DNA from: JALZMG01 sp963844175
Lineage (GTDB): Bacteria; Actinomycetota; Acidimicrobiia; Acidimicrobiales; Ilumatobacteraceae
Reading direction: 5' to 3'
NCBI GenBank assembly: GCA_963844175.1
Contig: CAWJNE010000016.1
Location: 71,460 to 135,459, forward strand
Length of the DNA stretch: 64,000 nt
In this document: in pieces, positions 8,865 through 19,300 of the stretch
Layout of the letters: the number at the start of each line of letters is the position of its first letter
How positions within the stretch are numbered: the first letter of the stretch is position 1
Program-made: the position numbers and the translations under genes
The notes under the pieces: model-generated
What the model was told of the DNA's origin: nothing
What the model saw: the letters and a program-made list of their open reading frames with translations, nothing else
The model's database searches: none

Positions 8865-10905
8865 TCAGAGGTCTTTGAGCAGGCGGAGGGCGTCGTAGAC
8901 GGCGGCGTGGATGTTGCGGCTGGCCACGGCGTCGCCGATGCGGAACAGCTGGAACCCGCCGTCCGGGTTGCTGACGACGGACTGCGGACGCCCGGCCAGC
9001 AGCGCGGCGTGATCGACCTCGCCCCGGTTCGACGACGCCGGCTTGAGCTCGAAGTACAGGTCGGCCGACGCCGCCGTGCCGTGGTCGGCGACCACGTAGT
9101 CGACGTGGCGCACGGCCCGATGGTCGCTGTGGTCGCTGCCGATCTCGGCGCACAGCCGACCCGACTCGGGTCGCACCGCCAGCACCCGCTGGTTCAACGT
9201 CACTCGCGTGTCGGTCTCGTTGAACGCCCGGGCGTACGGCACGTGGTTCATCCCGCCGACGTCGATGCCCAGCATCCGCTCCGGCGTGACGATCTCCAGC
9301 CGCGCCCCTGACCGGGCGATCGCCTCGGCCGCCGACATCGCCGAGTGGGTGCCGTTGTCGTCGTAGAACAGGACGTCGCCGGTCGGCGTGACGTCGCCGC
9401 CGAGCACGTCCCAGCTCGACACCATGCGCTCGGTGCCGTCCTCCAGCTCGGGCAGCTGCGGCAGGCCGCCGGTCGCCACGATCACCACGTCCGGGTCGAG
9501 CGCCAGGACGTCGTCACCCTCGGCGATGACGTCGAACCGCACGTCGACGCCGAGCCGCGCCAGCTCGTGCTCGCGCCATTCGACGATGCCGAGGAGATCG
9601 CGCCGCCGCGGGTTGCGCGCCGCCAGCCGCACCTGCCCGCCGGCCCACGGCATCGCCTCGAGCAACGTCACGTCGTGGCCCCGCTCGCCCGCCACCCGGG
9701 CCGCCTCCAGGCCACCGGGACCGGCGCCGACGACGACCACCCGGCGCGGCGCCGCGGCTGGTGCGATGTCGTGGGGCATCGTCTCCTCACGACTCGTCGC
9801 CGCGTTGTGGATGCACAACGCCTCGCCGGACTCGTAGATCCGGTCGAGGCAGTACGTCGCCCCGACGCAGGGGCGGATGCGATCCTCCTGACCGAGCTCG
9901 ATCTTGCGCACGATGTGCGGGTCGGCGAGGTGGGCGCGCGTCATCCCGACGAGGTCGACCTTGCCCTCGCGGATGGCGTGACGCGCCGGTCGCGACGTCG
10001 TCGACCTTGGAGGCGTGCAGCACCGGCAGGGCCGTGGCCTGGCGCACCCGGCCGGCGAAGTCGAGGTGCGGAGCCGACGGCATCCCGTGGATCGGGATGA
10101 CCTCCTCCAGCCCGGGCTCGTCGGCGATGTACCCCCGGATGACGTTGACGAAGTCGACCAGCCCGTCGGCCTCCAGCCGGCCGAGCAGCTCGAGCCCGGC
10201 CTCGGCGTCGATGCCACCCGGCACGGTCTCGTCGACCGCCATGCGGATGCCGACCACGAAGTCGGGACCGGTGCGCTCGCGGATCGCCTGCAGCACCCGC
10301 CAGCCGAACCGCCGTCGATTCTCCGGCGAGCCGCCGTACTCGTCCGTGCGCTGGTTGGTCAGCGGCGACCAGAACTGGTCGAACAGGTGGCCGTACGACT
10401 CGATCTCGATGCCGTCCATGCCGCCGGCCCGCATCCGCTCGGCGGCATCGGCGTACTTGCCGACGATGCGGTCGATGTCCCAGTCCTCGGCCTCCTTGGG
10501 GATCGCCCGGTGGGCCGGCTCGCGGCGCGGCGATGGCGCGACGACCGGCAGCCAGTCGTCCTGACCCCAGCTGGTGCGCCGGCCGAGGTGGGTCAACTGG
10601 ATCATGCACGCCGCGCCGTGCTCGTGGACCTCGTCGGTCATCTGCCGGATCCACGGGACGATGGCGTCGTCGTAGGCGTGCAGGTTGCCGAACGCCGGCG
10701 GGCTGTCCTCGGCGACCACCGCCGACCCGGCGGTCATCGTCATGCCGATGCCACCCTTGGCCTTCTCGACGTGGTACTTCCGGTACCGGTCCTTGGGCAT
10801 CCCGTCCTCGGAGTACGCCGGCTCGTGCGACGACGAGAAGACGCGGTTGCGCAGGTGCACGCCCTTCAGGTCGAACGGCTGCAGCAGCGGATCGTCGGAC
10901 GGCAT
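8865..10905 (-). CDS. DgcA-like FMN/FAD/[4Fe-4S] demethylase of the TMADH family, frameshifted near 9984
   Basis: About 680 residues when joined: an old-yellow-enzyme barrel (KAKGGIGM, QFWSPLTNQRTDEYGGSPENR) followed by an FAD/NAD(P) domain with VVVVGAGPGGLEAARVAGERGHDVTL. The closest match by eye is dimethylglycine/N-methylproline demethylase (DgcA, StcD), down to the FRIGDAVASRNIHAAVYDALRL ending. The iron-sulphur region reads CVGATYC then CIHN, with three Cys where TMADH has four. The frame breaks at about 9984; adding CG in the GCGCG run restores GARHAIREGKVDLVGMTRAHLADPH. It lies downstream of a Rieske oxygenase operon, consistent with N-demethylation of a betaine-like substrate. Confidence 0.8.
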
Positions 10906-10922
10906 CGATCACAGCCTCGCAG

Positions 10923-11142
10923 CTCAGCAGAACCGTTTGGCCCACGCCGCAGTGAGCATGTCAGCCCAGGCCGGCCTTGCCCGGCCCAGGCCGAGGAGCG
11001 GAGTCTTCGGAGCGAGCGAGGCCATTAACTCAGCAGAACCGTTTGGCCCACGCCGCAGTGAGCATGTCAGCCCAGGCCGGCCTTGCCCGGCCCAGGCCGA
11101 GGAGCGGAGTCTTCGGAGCGAGCGAGGCCATTAACTCAGCAG
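10923..11142. repeat. Tandem duplication of a 106-bp unit (2.1 copies)
   Basis: Units 10923-11028 and 11029-11134 look identical, and the first eight bases (CTCAGCAG) recur at 11135-11142. The last copy runs into the end of the FUSC-like gene: its stop and last two codons (11131 onward) are part of the unit, so the duplication apparently copied the 3' end of that gene plus the spacer. Each unit also holds the dispersed motif GAGCGGAGTCTTCGGAGCGA. Confidence 0.9.
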
Positions 11143-12138
11143 CTGCTGCAAGCGCATCAGCGGGTGGCGGGTGACCACGGCGACCGGGCTCTGGTCGGCG
11201 GCCTGGTCGGCGGCCAGCGCAGCCTCGATCCGTGGCAGGTCCCCGGCGTCATCGCGACCGTCGACGGCCGACTGGACGGCGGCAGCCAGCGGCGTGGCGA
11301 CCGCCAGCAGCACGGGCCGACGATCCCCGAGGGCGTCGCTGTGACCGCGGCGAGCGAGGTCGAGGAGGTCGGCGGAGAAGGCATGGACGTGGATGGCCAT
11401 CACGTCGGCGAGATCGATCCGCTCGTGCTGGGCGCGCAGGGCCGGGAGCAGCCGCCGTTGCAGCGGGTTCCAGCGCGCCGACCGCTGCGCCTGCTCGTCG
11501 TCGCGCCGCAGCGCCCGCGCCGTCTCCACCAGGCTGCCGGCTTCGTCGCCGGCACCCGGCGCCCCAGCCACCGAGATCAGCACGTCGTGCAGCTCCTCGC
11601 CGAGCCGGTCGAGCCGCCGCTCGATCAAGCGCACCGGGTTCGGGGGCAAGAGCAGCGGCGCCAGCACGACGGTGACGACGGCGCCGACCCCGGTCTCCCA
11701 GAGACGCCGCCAAGCGAACCCACCTGCGGGGGTGCCGACGGCGAAGACGATGAACGCCGAGACGGCGACCTGCACGTTCAGCACGCCGCCGACGCGCAGC
11801 ACCATCCCCACGAGGAGCGAGACGGCGAGCAGTGCGATGCCGGCGCCCACGCCCGCCGGGAGGAGGTCGATCACGGCGACACCGATCAGCACCCCGGCGA
11901 CCACCCCCACCATCCGGCTCGCCGAGCCATTGAGCGCGGCGAACGGGTCGTCACGCATCACCAGCAGCGGGACCAGTACGGCGTAGACGGGCGGCTCGGG
12001 CGCGCCGAGCGAGGCGGCGATCAGCCAGGTGGCCGCGGCGGCCACGACGATGCGGGCCACTTGCGGGAGCTCGTGCGGAGCGGCACGGACGATCGAGTGC
12101 GCCAGTCGGGCTGCGGCATCGCTGGGGGAGGTCGCCAC
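11131..12138 (-). CDS. FUSC / aromatic acid exporter-like membrane protein
   Basis: About 335 residues with an N-terminal block of five or six hydrophobic helices (VARIVVAAAATWLIAASL, VAGVLIGVAVIDLLPAGV, IALLAVSLLVGMVL, VSAFIVFAVGTPAGGF, GVGAVVTVVLAPLLLP) and a soluble, Arg-rich helical C-terminal half. This is the layout of FUSC/ArAE proteins, which are linked to efflux of organic acids. GTG start at 12138, ten bases after the stop of the flavin oxidoreductase gene, implying one transcript with it and the Rieske gene. A role in exporting or tolerating pathway intermediates is inference. Confidence 0.75.
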   Translation of the reverse strand: MATSPSDAAARLAHSIVRAAPHELPQVARIVVAAAATWLIAASLGAPEPPVYAVLVPLLVMRDDPFAALNGSASRMVGVVAGVLIGVAVIDLLPAGVGAGIALLAVSLLVGMVLRVGGVLNVQVAVSAFIVFAVGTPAGGFAWRRLWETGVGAVVTVVLAPLLLPPNPVRLIERRLDRLGEELHDVLISVAGAPGAGDEAGSLVETARALRRDDEQAQRSARWNPLQRRLLPALRAQHERIDLADVMAIHVHAFSADLLDLARRGHSDALGDRRPVLLAVATPLAAAVQSAVDGRDDAGDLPRIEAALAADQAADQSPVAVVTRHPLMRLQQLLS

Positions 12139-12148
12139 GATGGAGCGA

Positions 12149-14158
12149 TCAGATGGCCCGCGCCAGGGCTCGCGCCTCGTAGATCGCGTGCACGGCGAGA
12201 CGGGCGGCGACGGCATCGCCGACCACGCGGTGGCCGATCCCCCGCGCTGCGAGACCGTGGGCGAGGGCGTCGTCGGGCCGGTTGGTCGTGGCGAGCACCA
12301 GGCTGTCGGCCTCGATCTTCGTGGTGCGGCCGCCGAGCAGGCGCACGTGTGCAGCATCTCCGGACCACGCGGTCACAGCGGCCTCGGTGTGCCACAGCAC
12401 ACCCCGCGCGGCGAGACGCGCCCGCAACCGACCGTCGCCGGCGGTGCGCTGGATCGTCGCCCCGACCATGGGGTGGCCGGTCACGATGACGACGTCGTGC
12501 CCGTGCTCGGCGAGGTGCAGCGCCGTGCCACCACCGCGCCAGTCACCCACGTCGTCGAGGACCACGACGCGCCGACCGACGTCGGCGCGCCCGTCGAGCA
12601 CGTCCTCGACAGGGAACACGTTCGATGCGTCGACGCCAGGGAGCACGTCCACGCCGGCCAACCGACGCTGGAAGCCGGTGCCTGCGGGTCGAGATCCCGT
12701 GGCCACCACGACGTGGTCGGCGGAGATCCCGGCGACGGCGTCGACATCGAAACGAGTCGCCAACCGCACGTCGACGCCGAGCTGCTCGAGCTGGCGTTCG
12801 TACCAGGCCAGCAGGTCGAGGATCTGGCTCCGCTGCGGCTGCTGGCCGGCGAGGCGGAACGCGCCGCCGAGCCGGTCGGTCGCCTCGACGAGCGTGACCT
12901 CGTGACCGCGCTCGGCGGCGATGCGGGCCGCCTCGAGCCCGCCGGGACCGCCGCCGACGACCAGCACTCGCGCTGGATCAGCGGCAGCCGTGAACCGGTC
13001 GCCACCCCACTCGTCCTCGCGACCGACCGACGGGTTGACGAGGCACGAGATCCAGTAGTCGCGCGATCGTCGCCCCCAGCACATCTGGTTGCACGAGATG
13101 CACGTTCGCACGTCCTGCGGCCGGCCCGCCTGCGCCTTGGCCACGAGGTGCGGGTCGGCGATCTGGCCCCGCACGATCGACACGAGGTCGGCGGCGCCCG
13201 AGGCCAACGCTGCCTCGGCGTTGGCCGCCGTGCGGACGTGGCTCTCGGCTTGGACCCTGGCGTGACGCACGACCTTGCACAGCGCGGCGGCCGTGTCCAC
13301 CCCGAGGTTGGCGGCCGATTGGTGGGTCGGGATGATGTCGGCGAAGTCGACGTAGCTGCCAGTGCCGCAGGTGACGTAGTCCATCAGCTCGCGCTCGTCG
13401 TGCCAGGCGACGATCTCACACAGCTCGTCCCGGCTGGGCAGGACGTCCGCCGACGGATCGTCGCTGACGGCCAGCCCGATCACGAAGTCTTCGCCGACGG
13501 CGCCACGGATGCGTTCGAGGATCGTCGCCGAGCAGCGCATCCTGCGCTCGAACGAGCCACCCCAGCGGTCATTTCGACGGTTCGACCACGGCGACCAGAA
13601 CTGATCGACGAAGGCGTGGTAAGCGGCGAAGATCTCCACGCCGTCGAAGCCCGCCCGCCGGGCGCGAGTGGCGGCGTCGACGAAGCCGTCGATCACCTCC
13701 TCGATCTCGGCGTCCGAGGCGGCGTGGCTGCCCTCGGCGTCGTGGAACGACGGCAGACCGGACGGCGACCACGACGGCCGGAACGAGTTGTCGAAGTCGC
13801 CGTGCTGTCCGACGTGGTACAGCTGCTGGATCATCGCTGCGCCCTCGTCGTGGCATGCGTCGGTGATCGCCCGGAATCCAGGGATCACGGCGTCGTCGCC
13901 GGCGAGGAAGTTGCCACGCGTCAGCACCGCTGTCGGGTGCACCGGGACCGGTTCGACGACGATCATCGCCGCGCCCCCCAGCGCGCGCTCGCGGTAGTAG
14001 GCCAGGTGCTGCCGGCCGGGACGTCCCAGCTCGGCCATGTTCGTCGTGTGCGCACCGAACACGATCCGGTTGCGCAACGTCAGATGGCGCAGGGTGAGCG
14101 GGCGGAAGACGTGCGGGAACGGCTGACCGGCGGCGGCGGCGACGTCGAGGTCACTCAC
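12149..14158 (-). CDS. TMADH/2,4-dienoyl-CoA reductase-type FMN/FAD/[4Fe-4S] oxidoreductase
   Basis: 669 residues. N-terminal old-yellow-enzyme barrel (FRPLTLRHLTLRNRIVFGAHTTN, DQFWSPWSNRRNDRWGGSFERR), then an iron-sulphur site with four Cys, CISCNQMC and a later SCLVN, and a C-terminal FAD/NAD(P) domain with VLVVGGGPGGLEAARIAAERGHEVTL. Members remove N-methyl groups or reduce enoyl groups. The GTG at 14158 overlaps the Rieske gene stop (GTGA), so the two are coupled; the open frame extends to 14329 but only through the Rieske coding region. The physical link to a Rieske oxygenase and a second, DgcA-like enzyme favours a demethylation pathway. Confidence 0.88.
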   Translation of the reverse strand: MSDLDVAAAAGQPFPHVFRPLTLRHLTLRNRIVFGAHTTNMAELGRPGRQHLAYYRERALGGAAMIVVEPVPVHPTAVLTRGNFLAGDDAVIPGFRAITDACHDEGAAMIQQLYHVGQHGDFDNSFRPSWSPSGLPSFHDAEGSHAASDAEIEEVIDGFVDAATRARRAGFDGVEIFAAYHAFVDQFWSPWSNRRNDRWGGSFERRMRCSATILERIRGAVGEDFVIGLAVSDDPSADVLPSRDELCEIVAWHDERELMDYVTCGTGSYVDFADIIPTHQSAANLGVDTAAALCKVVRHARVQAESHVRTAANAEAALASGAADLVSIVRGQIADPHLVAKAQAGRPQDVRTCISCNQMCWGRRSRDYWISCLVNPSVGREDEWGGDRFTAAADPARVLVVGGGPGGLEAARIAAERGHEVTLVEATDRLGGAFRLAGQQPQRSQILDLLAWYERQLEQLGVDVRLATRFDVDAVAGISADHVVVATGSRPAGTGFQRRLAGVDVLPGVDASNVFPVEDVLDGRADVGRRVVVLDDVGDWRGGGTALHLAEHGHDVVIVTGHPMVGATIQRTAGDGRLRARLAARGVLWHTEAAVTAWSGDAAHVRLLGGRTTKIEADSLVLATTNRPDDALAHGLAARGIGHRVVGDAVAARLAVHAIYEARALARAI

Positions 14159-15375
14159 GGTGCCGACTTGCCGGCGCGGGCCAGCAACGTGCCGACGTAC
14201 CAGTCGACGAACTGGATCACGCCCTCCTCCTCGGTGGGTGCGTACGGCCCGGGCCGGTAGGCCGGTGAGGACACGCCGCGCTGCGCCCGCTCGACGAGCG
14301 CCGTGTCCTGACCGTTGGTCGCCGTCCACACCGCCGTCAGCCGATCGAGGTCATCGGCATCGCCGCCGGGCGGCACGAGCCACGTCGTGCGCAGCTCGGT
14401 CGTCGTCGGACCGAGCGGCAGCATGCGGAACGTGACCGCGTGATCGGCCATGAAGTGGTTCCACGACGACGGGTAGTGGTACAGCAACAGGTCGCCGAGA
14501 TCGAGATCGGGCAGGGCGCCGAACCGCCGATCGACGGCCGGCGCGCCGTCCAGGGTCATCGATCGCGTGCCGGCCTCCAGTGGCATCCGCATCACGCGGA
14601 ACTGCAGGCGGGCGTCGGCCGCCAGCCGGGAGGGCAGCCCGGCTTGCTCCGCCGCGGCGACGATCTCGTCCATCCGCCGCAGCTCGTCCGCCGAGCCGCC
14701 GCCCGAGTGCATGGTGCCCTGAGGGAACGAGGTGCACAGCTCGGGGTGGGCCAACCGGCAGTGGTGACACTCGCGGTTGTTCTCCATCACGAGCTTCCAG
14801 TTGCCGTGCTCGACGAAGGTCGATCGGTGGGCGACGACGGCGTGGCCGAGGTCGAACGGCACCAGGTACGGCTCGACCAACTGCTGCAGCGGGGCCGGGT
14901 CCGGCGGCTCAGTGGCGACACAGACGAACACGAGGCCGGCGACCGTGGCGCAGTGGGCTGTGCCGAGGTCAAGGGCGCGGCGATCGACCTCGACGGGCAC
15001 GTCGCGCCCGCCGGCGAACTCACCGTCGTGCTGGTACGACCACTGGTGGTACGGGCACACCAGGCGCCGACCGATCCGGCCTGCATCGGCATGGGATCCC
15101 GCATCGCAGATCACCGAGCCGCGGTGGCGGCACACGTTGTGCAGGGCGCGCAGCACGCCGTCGGCGCCGCGCAGCACGATCAGTGGGAAGGCACCGACCT
15201 GCAGCGTCAGGAAGTCGCCGGGCTCCGCCAGCTCGCACTCGTGCCCGGCGAACACCCACTCGCGGTGCCAAACGTGCTCGAGGTCGAGTTCGAACGCGGC
15301 GGCGCTCGTGTAGAGGGCGCCGGGCAACGACCACCCGCGACGGCGGTCGGCGAGCAGCTCCAGCACGCTCTTCAC
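14155..15375 (-). CDS. Rieske non-haem iron oxygenase alpha subunit (GbcA/CntA/stachydrine demethylase-like)
   Basis: 406 residues. The Rieske [2Fe-2S] site is CRHRGSVIC... and CPYHQW (about residues 84-107), and the mononuclear iron site is ENNRECHHCRLAHPEL (about 200-215). This Rieske type acts on quaternary amines such as glycine betaine, carnitine or proline betaine, oxidising an N-methyl group. No reductase partner (GbcB type) is present nearby, so electrons must come from elsewhere. First gene of an operon with the overlapping TMADH-type gene. Only 16 bases separate its GTG start from the stop of the DUF2510 gene, so it may be read through from there. Confidence 0.85.
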   Translation of the reverse strand: MKSVLELLADRRRGWSLPGALYTSAAAFELDLEHVWHREWVFAGHECELAEPGDFLTLQVGAFPLIVLRGADGVLRALHNVCRHRGSVICDAGSHADAGRIGRRLVCPYHQWSYQHDGEFAGGRDVPVEVDRRALDLGTAHCATVAGLVFVCVATEPPDPAPLQQLVEPYLVPFDLGHAVVAHRSTFVEHGNWKLVMENNRECHHCRLAHPELCTSFPQGTMHSGGGSADELRRMDEIVAAAEQAGLPSRLAADARLQFRVMRMPLEAGTRSMTLDGAPAVDRRFGALPDLDLGDLLLYHYPSSWNHFMADHAVTFRMLPLGPTTTELRTTWLVPPGGDADDLDRLTAVWTATNGQDTALVERAQRGVSSPAYRPGPYAPTEEEGVIQFVDWYVGTLLARAGKSAP

Positions 15376-15391
15376 ACCGACATGCTCGCGC

Positions 15392-16246
15392 TCATCCGAG
15401 CCCGCGGGCGTCCTGCTTCAGCGCGGTGTCGATCGAGACCGCAGCGGCGACGACGAGCGTGTGCAGCGGCTCCGGCGGCTTGACGTGGAGCTGCACGACG
15501 TAGTTGTCGGCGGTGGTGAACGCCGTCTTGGCGATGCCTTCGAACGTCTTGGTGATGCGCGCCACCTCGACGCCGCTGGCGTCCTCGATGCGCCAGTTCC
15601 AGGCCCGCCAGTTCTCACCCTTGATCGACCCAAGCCGCACCCCTTCGGACTCGAGCCCGAAGTTGATCTTGCCGACCACGTTCTCTTGCACGATGCGGCC
15701 GACCTCCTGCCCCGCCGGGTCGGCCACGATGACCGTGCTCTTGACCACCTTGGCCGGGCGGGTGAGGTGCAGCAGCAAGTTGCCCTCTGCGTCGAGCACC
15801 TGCAGCTTGTGGGTCAGGAACTGGTCGAAGCTGGAGAGCAGCCGGAACGCCTTGCGCGCCGTCGACTGGCCGACCTGCTGGACGAACCCGACCGTCGCTC
15901 CGTTGGGGTCCATGACGCGGTACTGGTTGGTCAGCTCGATGACCTTGGCCTTCTGGTTGACGACCAGGATCGGCTCGTCGAGCAGCGTCCCACCGCCGGC
16001 CGGGACCTCGCCGACGATGCCGGCACCCCGCCACCCGGAGCCGTGGATCTGCGAGCGCACCCGGTCCGGGTTGGCCTCGTTGCCCACCGTCATCGCCCGA
16101 TCGAAGCGGTCCAGTCGCGTCTCGACGGGGTCGGTGCCGGACACGCCGTGATCGCTGACGTGGTCGGTCCACGCGGTCCCGTCGTAGTAGCGCAGCTCGT
16201 GGCGTTCGGTCGGATCGGCGTACCACGCAGCCGGATGGGTCTCCAT
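15392..16246 (-). CDS. DUF2510 domain plus LURP-one/scramblase-like domain protein
   Basis: 284 residues. The N-terminus WYADPTERHELRYYDGTAWTDHV is the DUF2510 motif common in actinobacterial membrane-associated proteins. The rest (ILVVNQKAKVIELTNQYRVMDPNG, KLQVLDAEGNLLLHLTRP, VGRIVQENVVGKINFGLE) resembles the LURP-one/phospholipid-scramblase beta-barrel fold. Function unknown; a membrane-associated role is inferred. The start is set at ATG 16246 because a TACCCT hexamer ends exactly seven bases before it (leaderless) and DUF2510 begins at once; the frame is open further upstream. Confidence 0.8.
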   Translation of the reverse strand: METHPAAWYADPTERHELRYYDGTAWTDHVSDHGVSGTDPVETRLDRFDRAMTVGNEANPDRVRSQIHGSGWRGAGIVGEVPAGGGTLLDEPILVVNQKAKVIELTNQYRVMDPNGATVGFVQQVGQSTARKAFRLLSSFDQFLTHKLQVLDAEGNLLLHLTRPAKVVKSTVIVADPAGQEVGRIVQENVVGKINFGLESEGVRLGSIKGENWRAWNWRIEDASGVEVARITKTFEGIAKTAFTTADNYVVQLHVKPPEPLHTLVVAAAVSIDTALKQDARGLG

Positions 16247-16372
16247 CGCCCAGAGGGTACGCCCGCGCCGTCGGGCCGCCCATGCGGCGAGCCGGCCAGC
16301 GAGCTCGTCGACCACGCCGGTCGCCAGCGATCAGTTGCGGACGATCAGGTTCAGGTGATCACGACCTGTTGA

Positions 16373-19300
16373 TCACGATCCGGCGCCGGCGCGCTGCCGA
16401 CGACGTTCCCGTTCCCGCCGCACCGACCACGTGCGCAGCAGCTCGAACCCGATCAGCGCCGCCGGAATGGCGACGAGCAGCGCGATGCGCACGCTGTGCA
16501 GGTCCTCGAGCCGCTCCAGCGACCAGCGACGAACCCCACCGTAGGAGCCGTTGAACAGCGCCCACCACGCCAGCACCCAGAGGCCTGCGGCCACGGCCCA
16601 CCACACGGCGTGGAGCAGGTGGCGCCGTGACCCGATGATGCCGCGCACCACCTCGACGACGGCACCGATGGCGGCGACGACCACACCGGCCCAGAGCGCC
16701 GGACCGAGCCACGTCTCGTCGCCGCGGTCGCTGAACGTGTCGCCGATGACGTCGGGCTCCAACATCAGGACCGCCGCCAGCAGGAGCACCAGGACCACCG
16801 GGGCGATGCCGACGAGCGCCGGCCACCCGCGCACGCTTCGCACCGTCAGGGCCAACCACCCGGCGATGGCGACCAGTGCACCGACCTGGAGCACGCCGGG
16901 GATGTCGATCCCGAACACGGCGAGGGCCAGCACGACGCCGCCGGCGGCGAGCAGCAGGTTGCGGAACGCGGCCGACGTCTTCGTGTCCGTCACCGCGCTG
17001 GCGGCGAGGTAGTAGAGCCCGAGCAGTCCCCATCGCGCCATGCGCACCGGCCCACGCAGGGGGCCGATGCCGAGGCGGTCGCTGGCCACGAGGTTGCCGG
17101 TCACGGCCGCGGCCTGGGCCGCCGTGGCGGTCATCCGGTCGGAGCCGTACTCGCCGGCGACGCGCTCCTTGGCCACCGGGCACGTGCGCACGAGGTGGGC
17201 GACCTGGTCCAGCGGGATCGGCGGCGGGACGGTCGGAGCGGTCGCCGGTGCGGGAGCGGCACGCTCGGGCCGACGCAGGTCGTGGAGATCGGGCGGGAGG
17301 TGGGGCCACAGCGTGCCCAGCAGCTCCGTCGCTCGAGCGGACTCGGCGGCCTGATCGTGGGCCGACTGGCGGATGGCGACACCGACGGAGACCAGCTCAC
17401 GGCGCCCGATCAGCAGCTGCGCCGTCCTGACGAGTGCCTCCGTCGTGCGCACGAGGTTGGGCGCCGACAAGCTGTTCCAGTGCCGGGCCAGTTCGGCCTC
17501 GATGGCCGGCTGATCGACGAGCCCGGCGAGGTACGCCTGGTCCTCGGCGCTCAGCTCGGGGAAGCGCTGCCCGGTCGACGGGTCCACCCCACCGGCGATC
17601 GCGGCCAGCCCGGCGGCGGCGTCCCGGGCGGTCAGGTAGCGCTGCCGGATCCGCTCGCCGTCGAGGAGCACGGCGATCAGGTGGGCGGCGCCGTCGAGGG
17701 CGCCCCACATCCAGTCGTTGGCCCGCCAGGACCGCTTGAGGAACCCGCCGAAGTGGCCGAGCTGCAACCCGGCAACCTTGGCCGCCGCGCCGCCGTCCGG
17801 TGACAGCGGGGACGTCGAGTCCGCCGACACCTGGACGAAGGCGATGCGCACCTCGCGGTCGTCGAGCCCGTGGTCGGCCATCGTGTGGACGACGTAGAGC
17901 GCGAAGAGCTCCTCGAGGAGATCGTCCCACGTCCGCCGCTGCGGTGGCTGGGGCGGGTCGAGCGTGATCGGCGACCACGTCAACCGGATCACCTCGGCGG
18001 CCAGCTGGGCAGCCCGACCGGCGTCGGTCCCCGCCGTCGACCCGTCCGTGACGAGGTTCGGGACCGCCGGCAGGTTCCAGTCGGCGGCATCCGCAGCGGC
18101 GGTCCACGCCGCAACGACCCGCTCCCGCCAGCTCGGGAGGTGCCGGTCGGCGGCGAGGTAGCACAGCGGTGCGGCGTCGGCGAGCAGTTCGGCGAGTCGC
18201 CGCCCGATGAGCAGCTCGGCGCGGCGGTAGCCCGTGGTGAGGGATTCCCGTCCGATGCCGTCGGGTCCGGACAGCCGCGCTTGCAGTTCGTCGAGGTCGA
18301 CAGCGGGCGGCGCGGTCAGCACGCCCTCGGCGGCGGTGTCCCAGTCGGTCAGCGGCGCCTGATCGGCGACCCGCGCGTAGTGCTCGTTGGCCGCCGCGAA
18401 CAGCGCCTCGGCGCGCGCCCACGTGCGCGCCCGGCGCCACGCCGGCGCGTTGGACCGTGCCGACGCCAGCGGCACCGTCGGCAGCGGCCATCCGGTGTGG
18501 AGGGTCTCGGCGCGGGCGGCGACCGTCTCGCCGGCGAGCGGCGCCCGACCGAGCGCGGCGCACCAGTAGTCGCCGTCGACGGCACGCAGTTCCTGCAGCA
18601 GCGCCCGCTGCCGGTGGACGAGTTGGCGCAGCTCGCCGAGCCGCTCGCGCTCGTCGGGGAGCGTCTGGTTGCGCGTCGCCGACGTGCGCGTGGCGTCACG
18701 AACGGTGATGGGGAGCAGCGCGTAGGTCCGCCCGATCACGTTCAGCACGACGGAGGCCAGGTACTCCAGCGGGTCGAGCCCGTAGCGCCACTGGCCCGCC
18801 CGCTCTCCCAGGGCGGCACCGAAGTCGGGGAAGTCCGAGGCCAGCCAGCCGATCCGGCCCCGCGCCGCCCGCAGTTCGTCCTCGAGCTGTCCCCACGTGT
18901 AGCTCGCCCCGTCCACCGGCGCCATCGGGTCGTAGCCACCCGGTTGCGCTTGCAGCCGGCGCTGGATGGAGTCGAAGGCCCGCCGGCGCAGCCAGATCGG
19001 GAAGAGCTGGCCGGCCAGTGCGGGCAGGTCGAGCACCGGCCCGGACGGGCCCGCGTCGGCGTCCCGGACGCCGACGCTGAGCCCGAGCAGCAGCGCCGTC
19101 CTCGTGTTGCGCTGGCGGTCGAGGCGATGGTTGTGCAGCGTGATCGTCGCCAGGTCGGCGGCGACGGACTCGGTGCGGGGCAGGCTGACGAGCGCCTTCG
19201 ACACGACGTTGGTCAGCGACGGCATCGCCGTCGGGTCGTCGGCGCCGCCGCCGGGCTGGTCCTCGGCCGTGGCGACGTCGCCGGGGTCAGGGTTGACGTA

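Noticed and set aside
14159..14329. N-terminal extension of the TMADH-type gene
   Set aside because: It lies within the Rieske coding region and is Arg-rich; the GTGA overlap at 14158 gives a normal barrel start.
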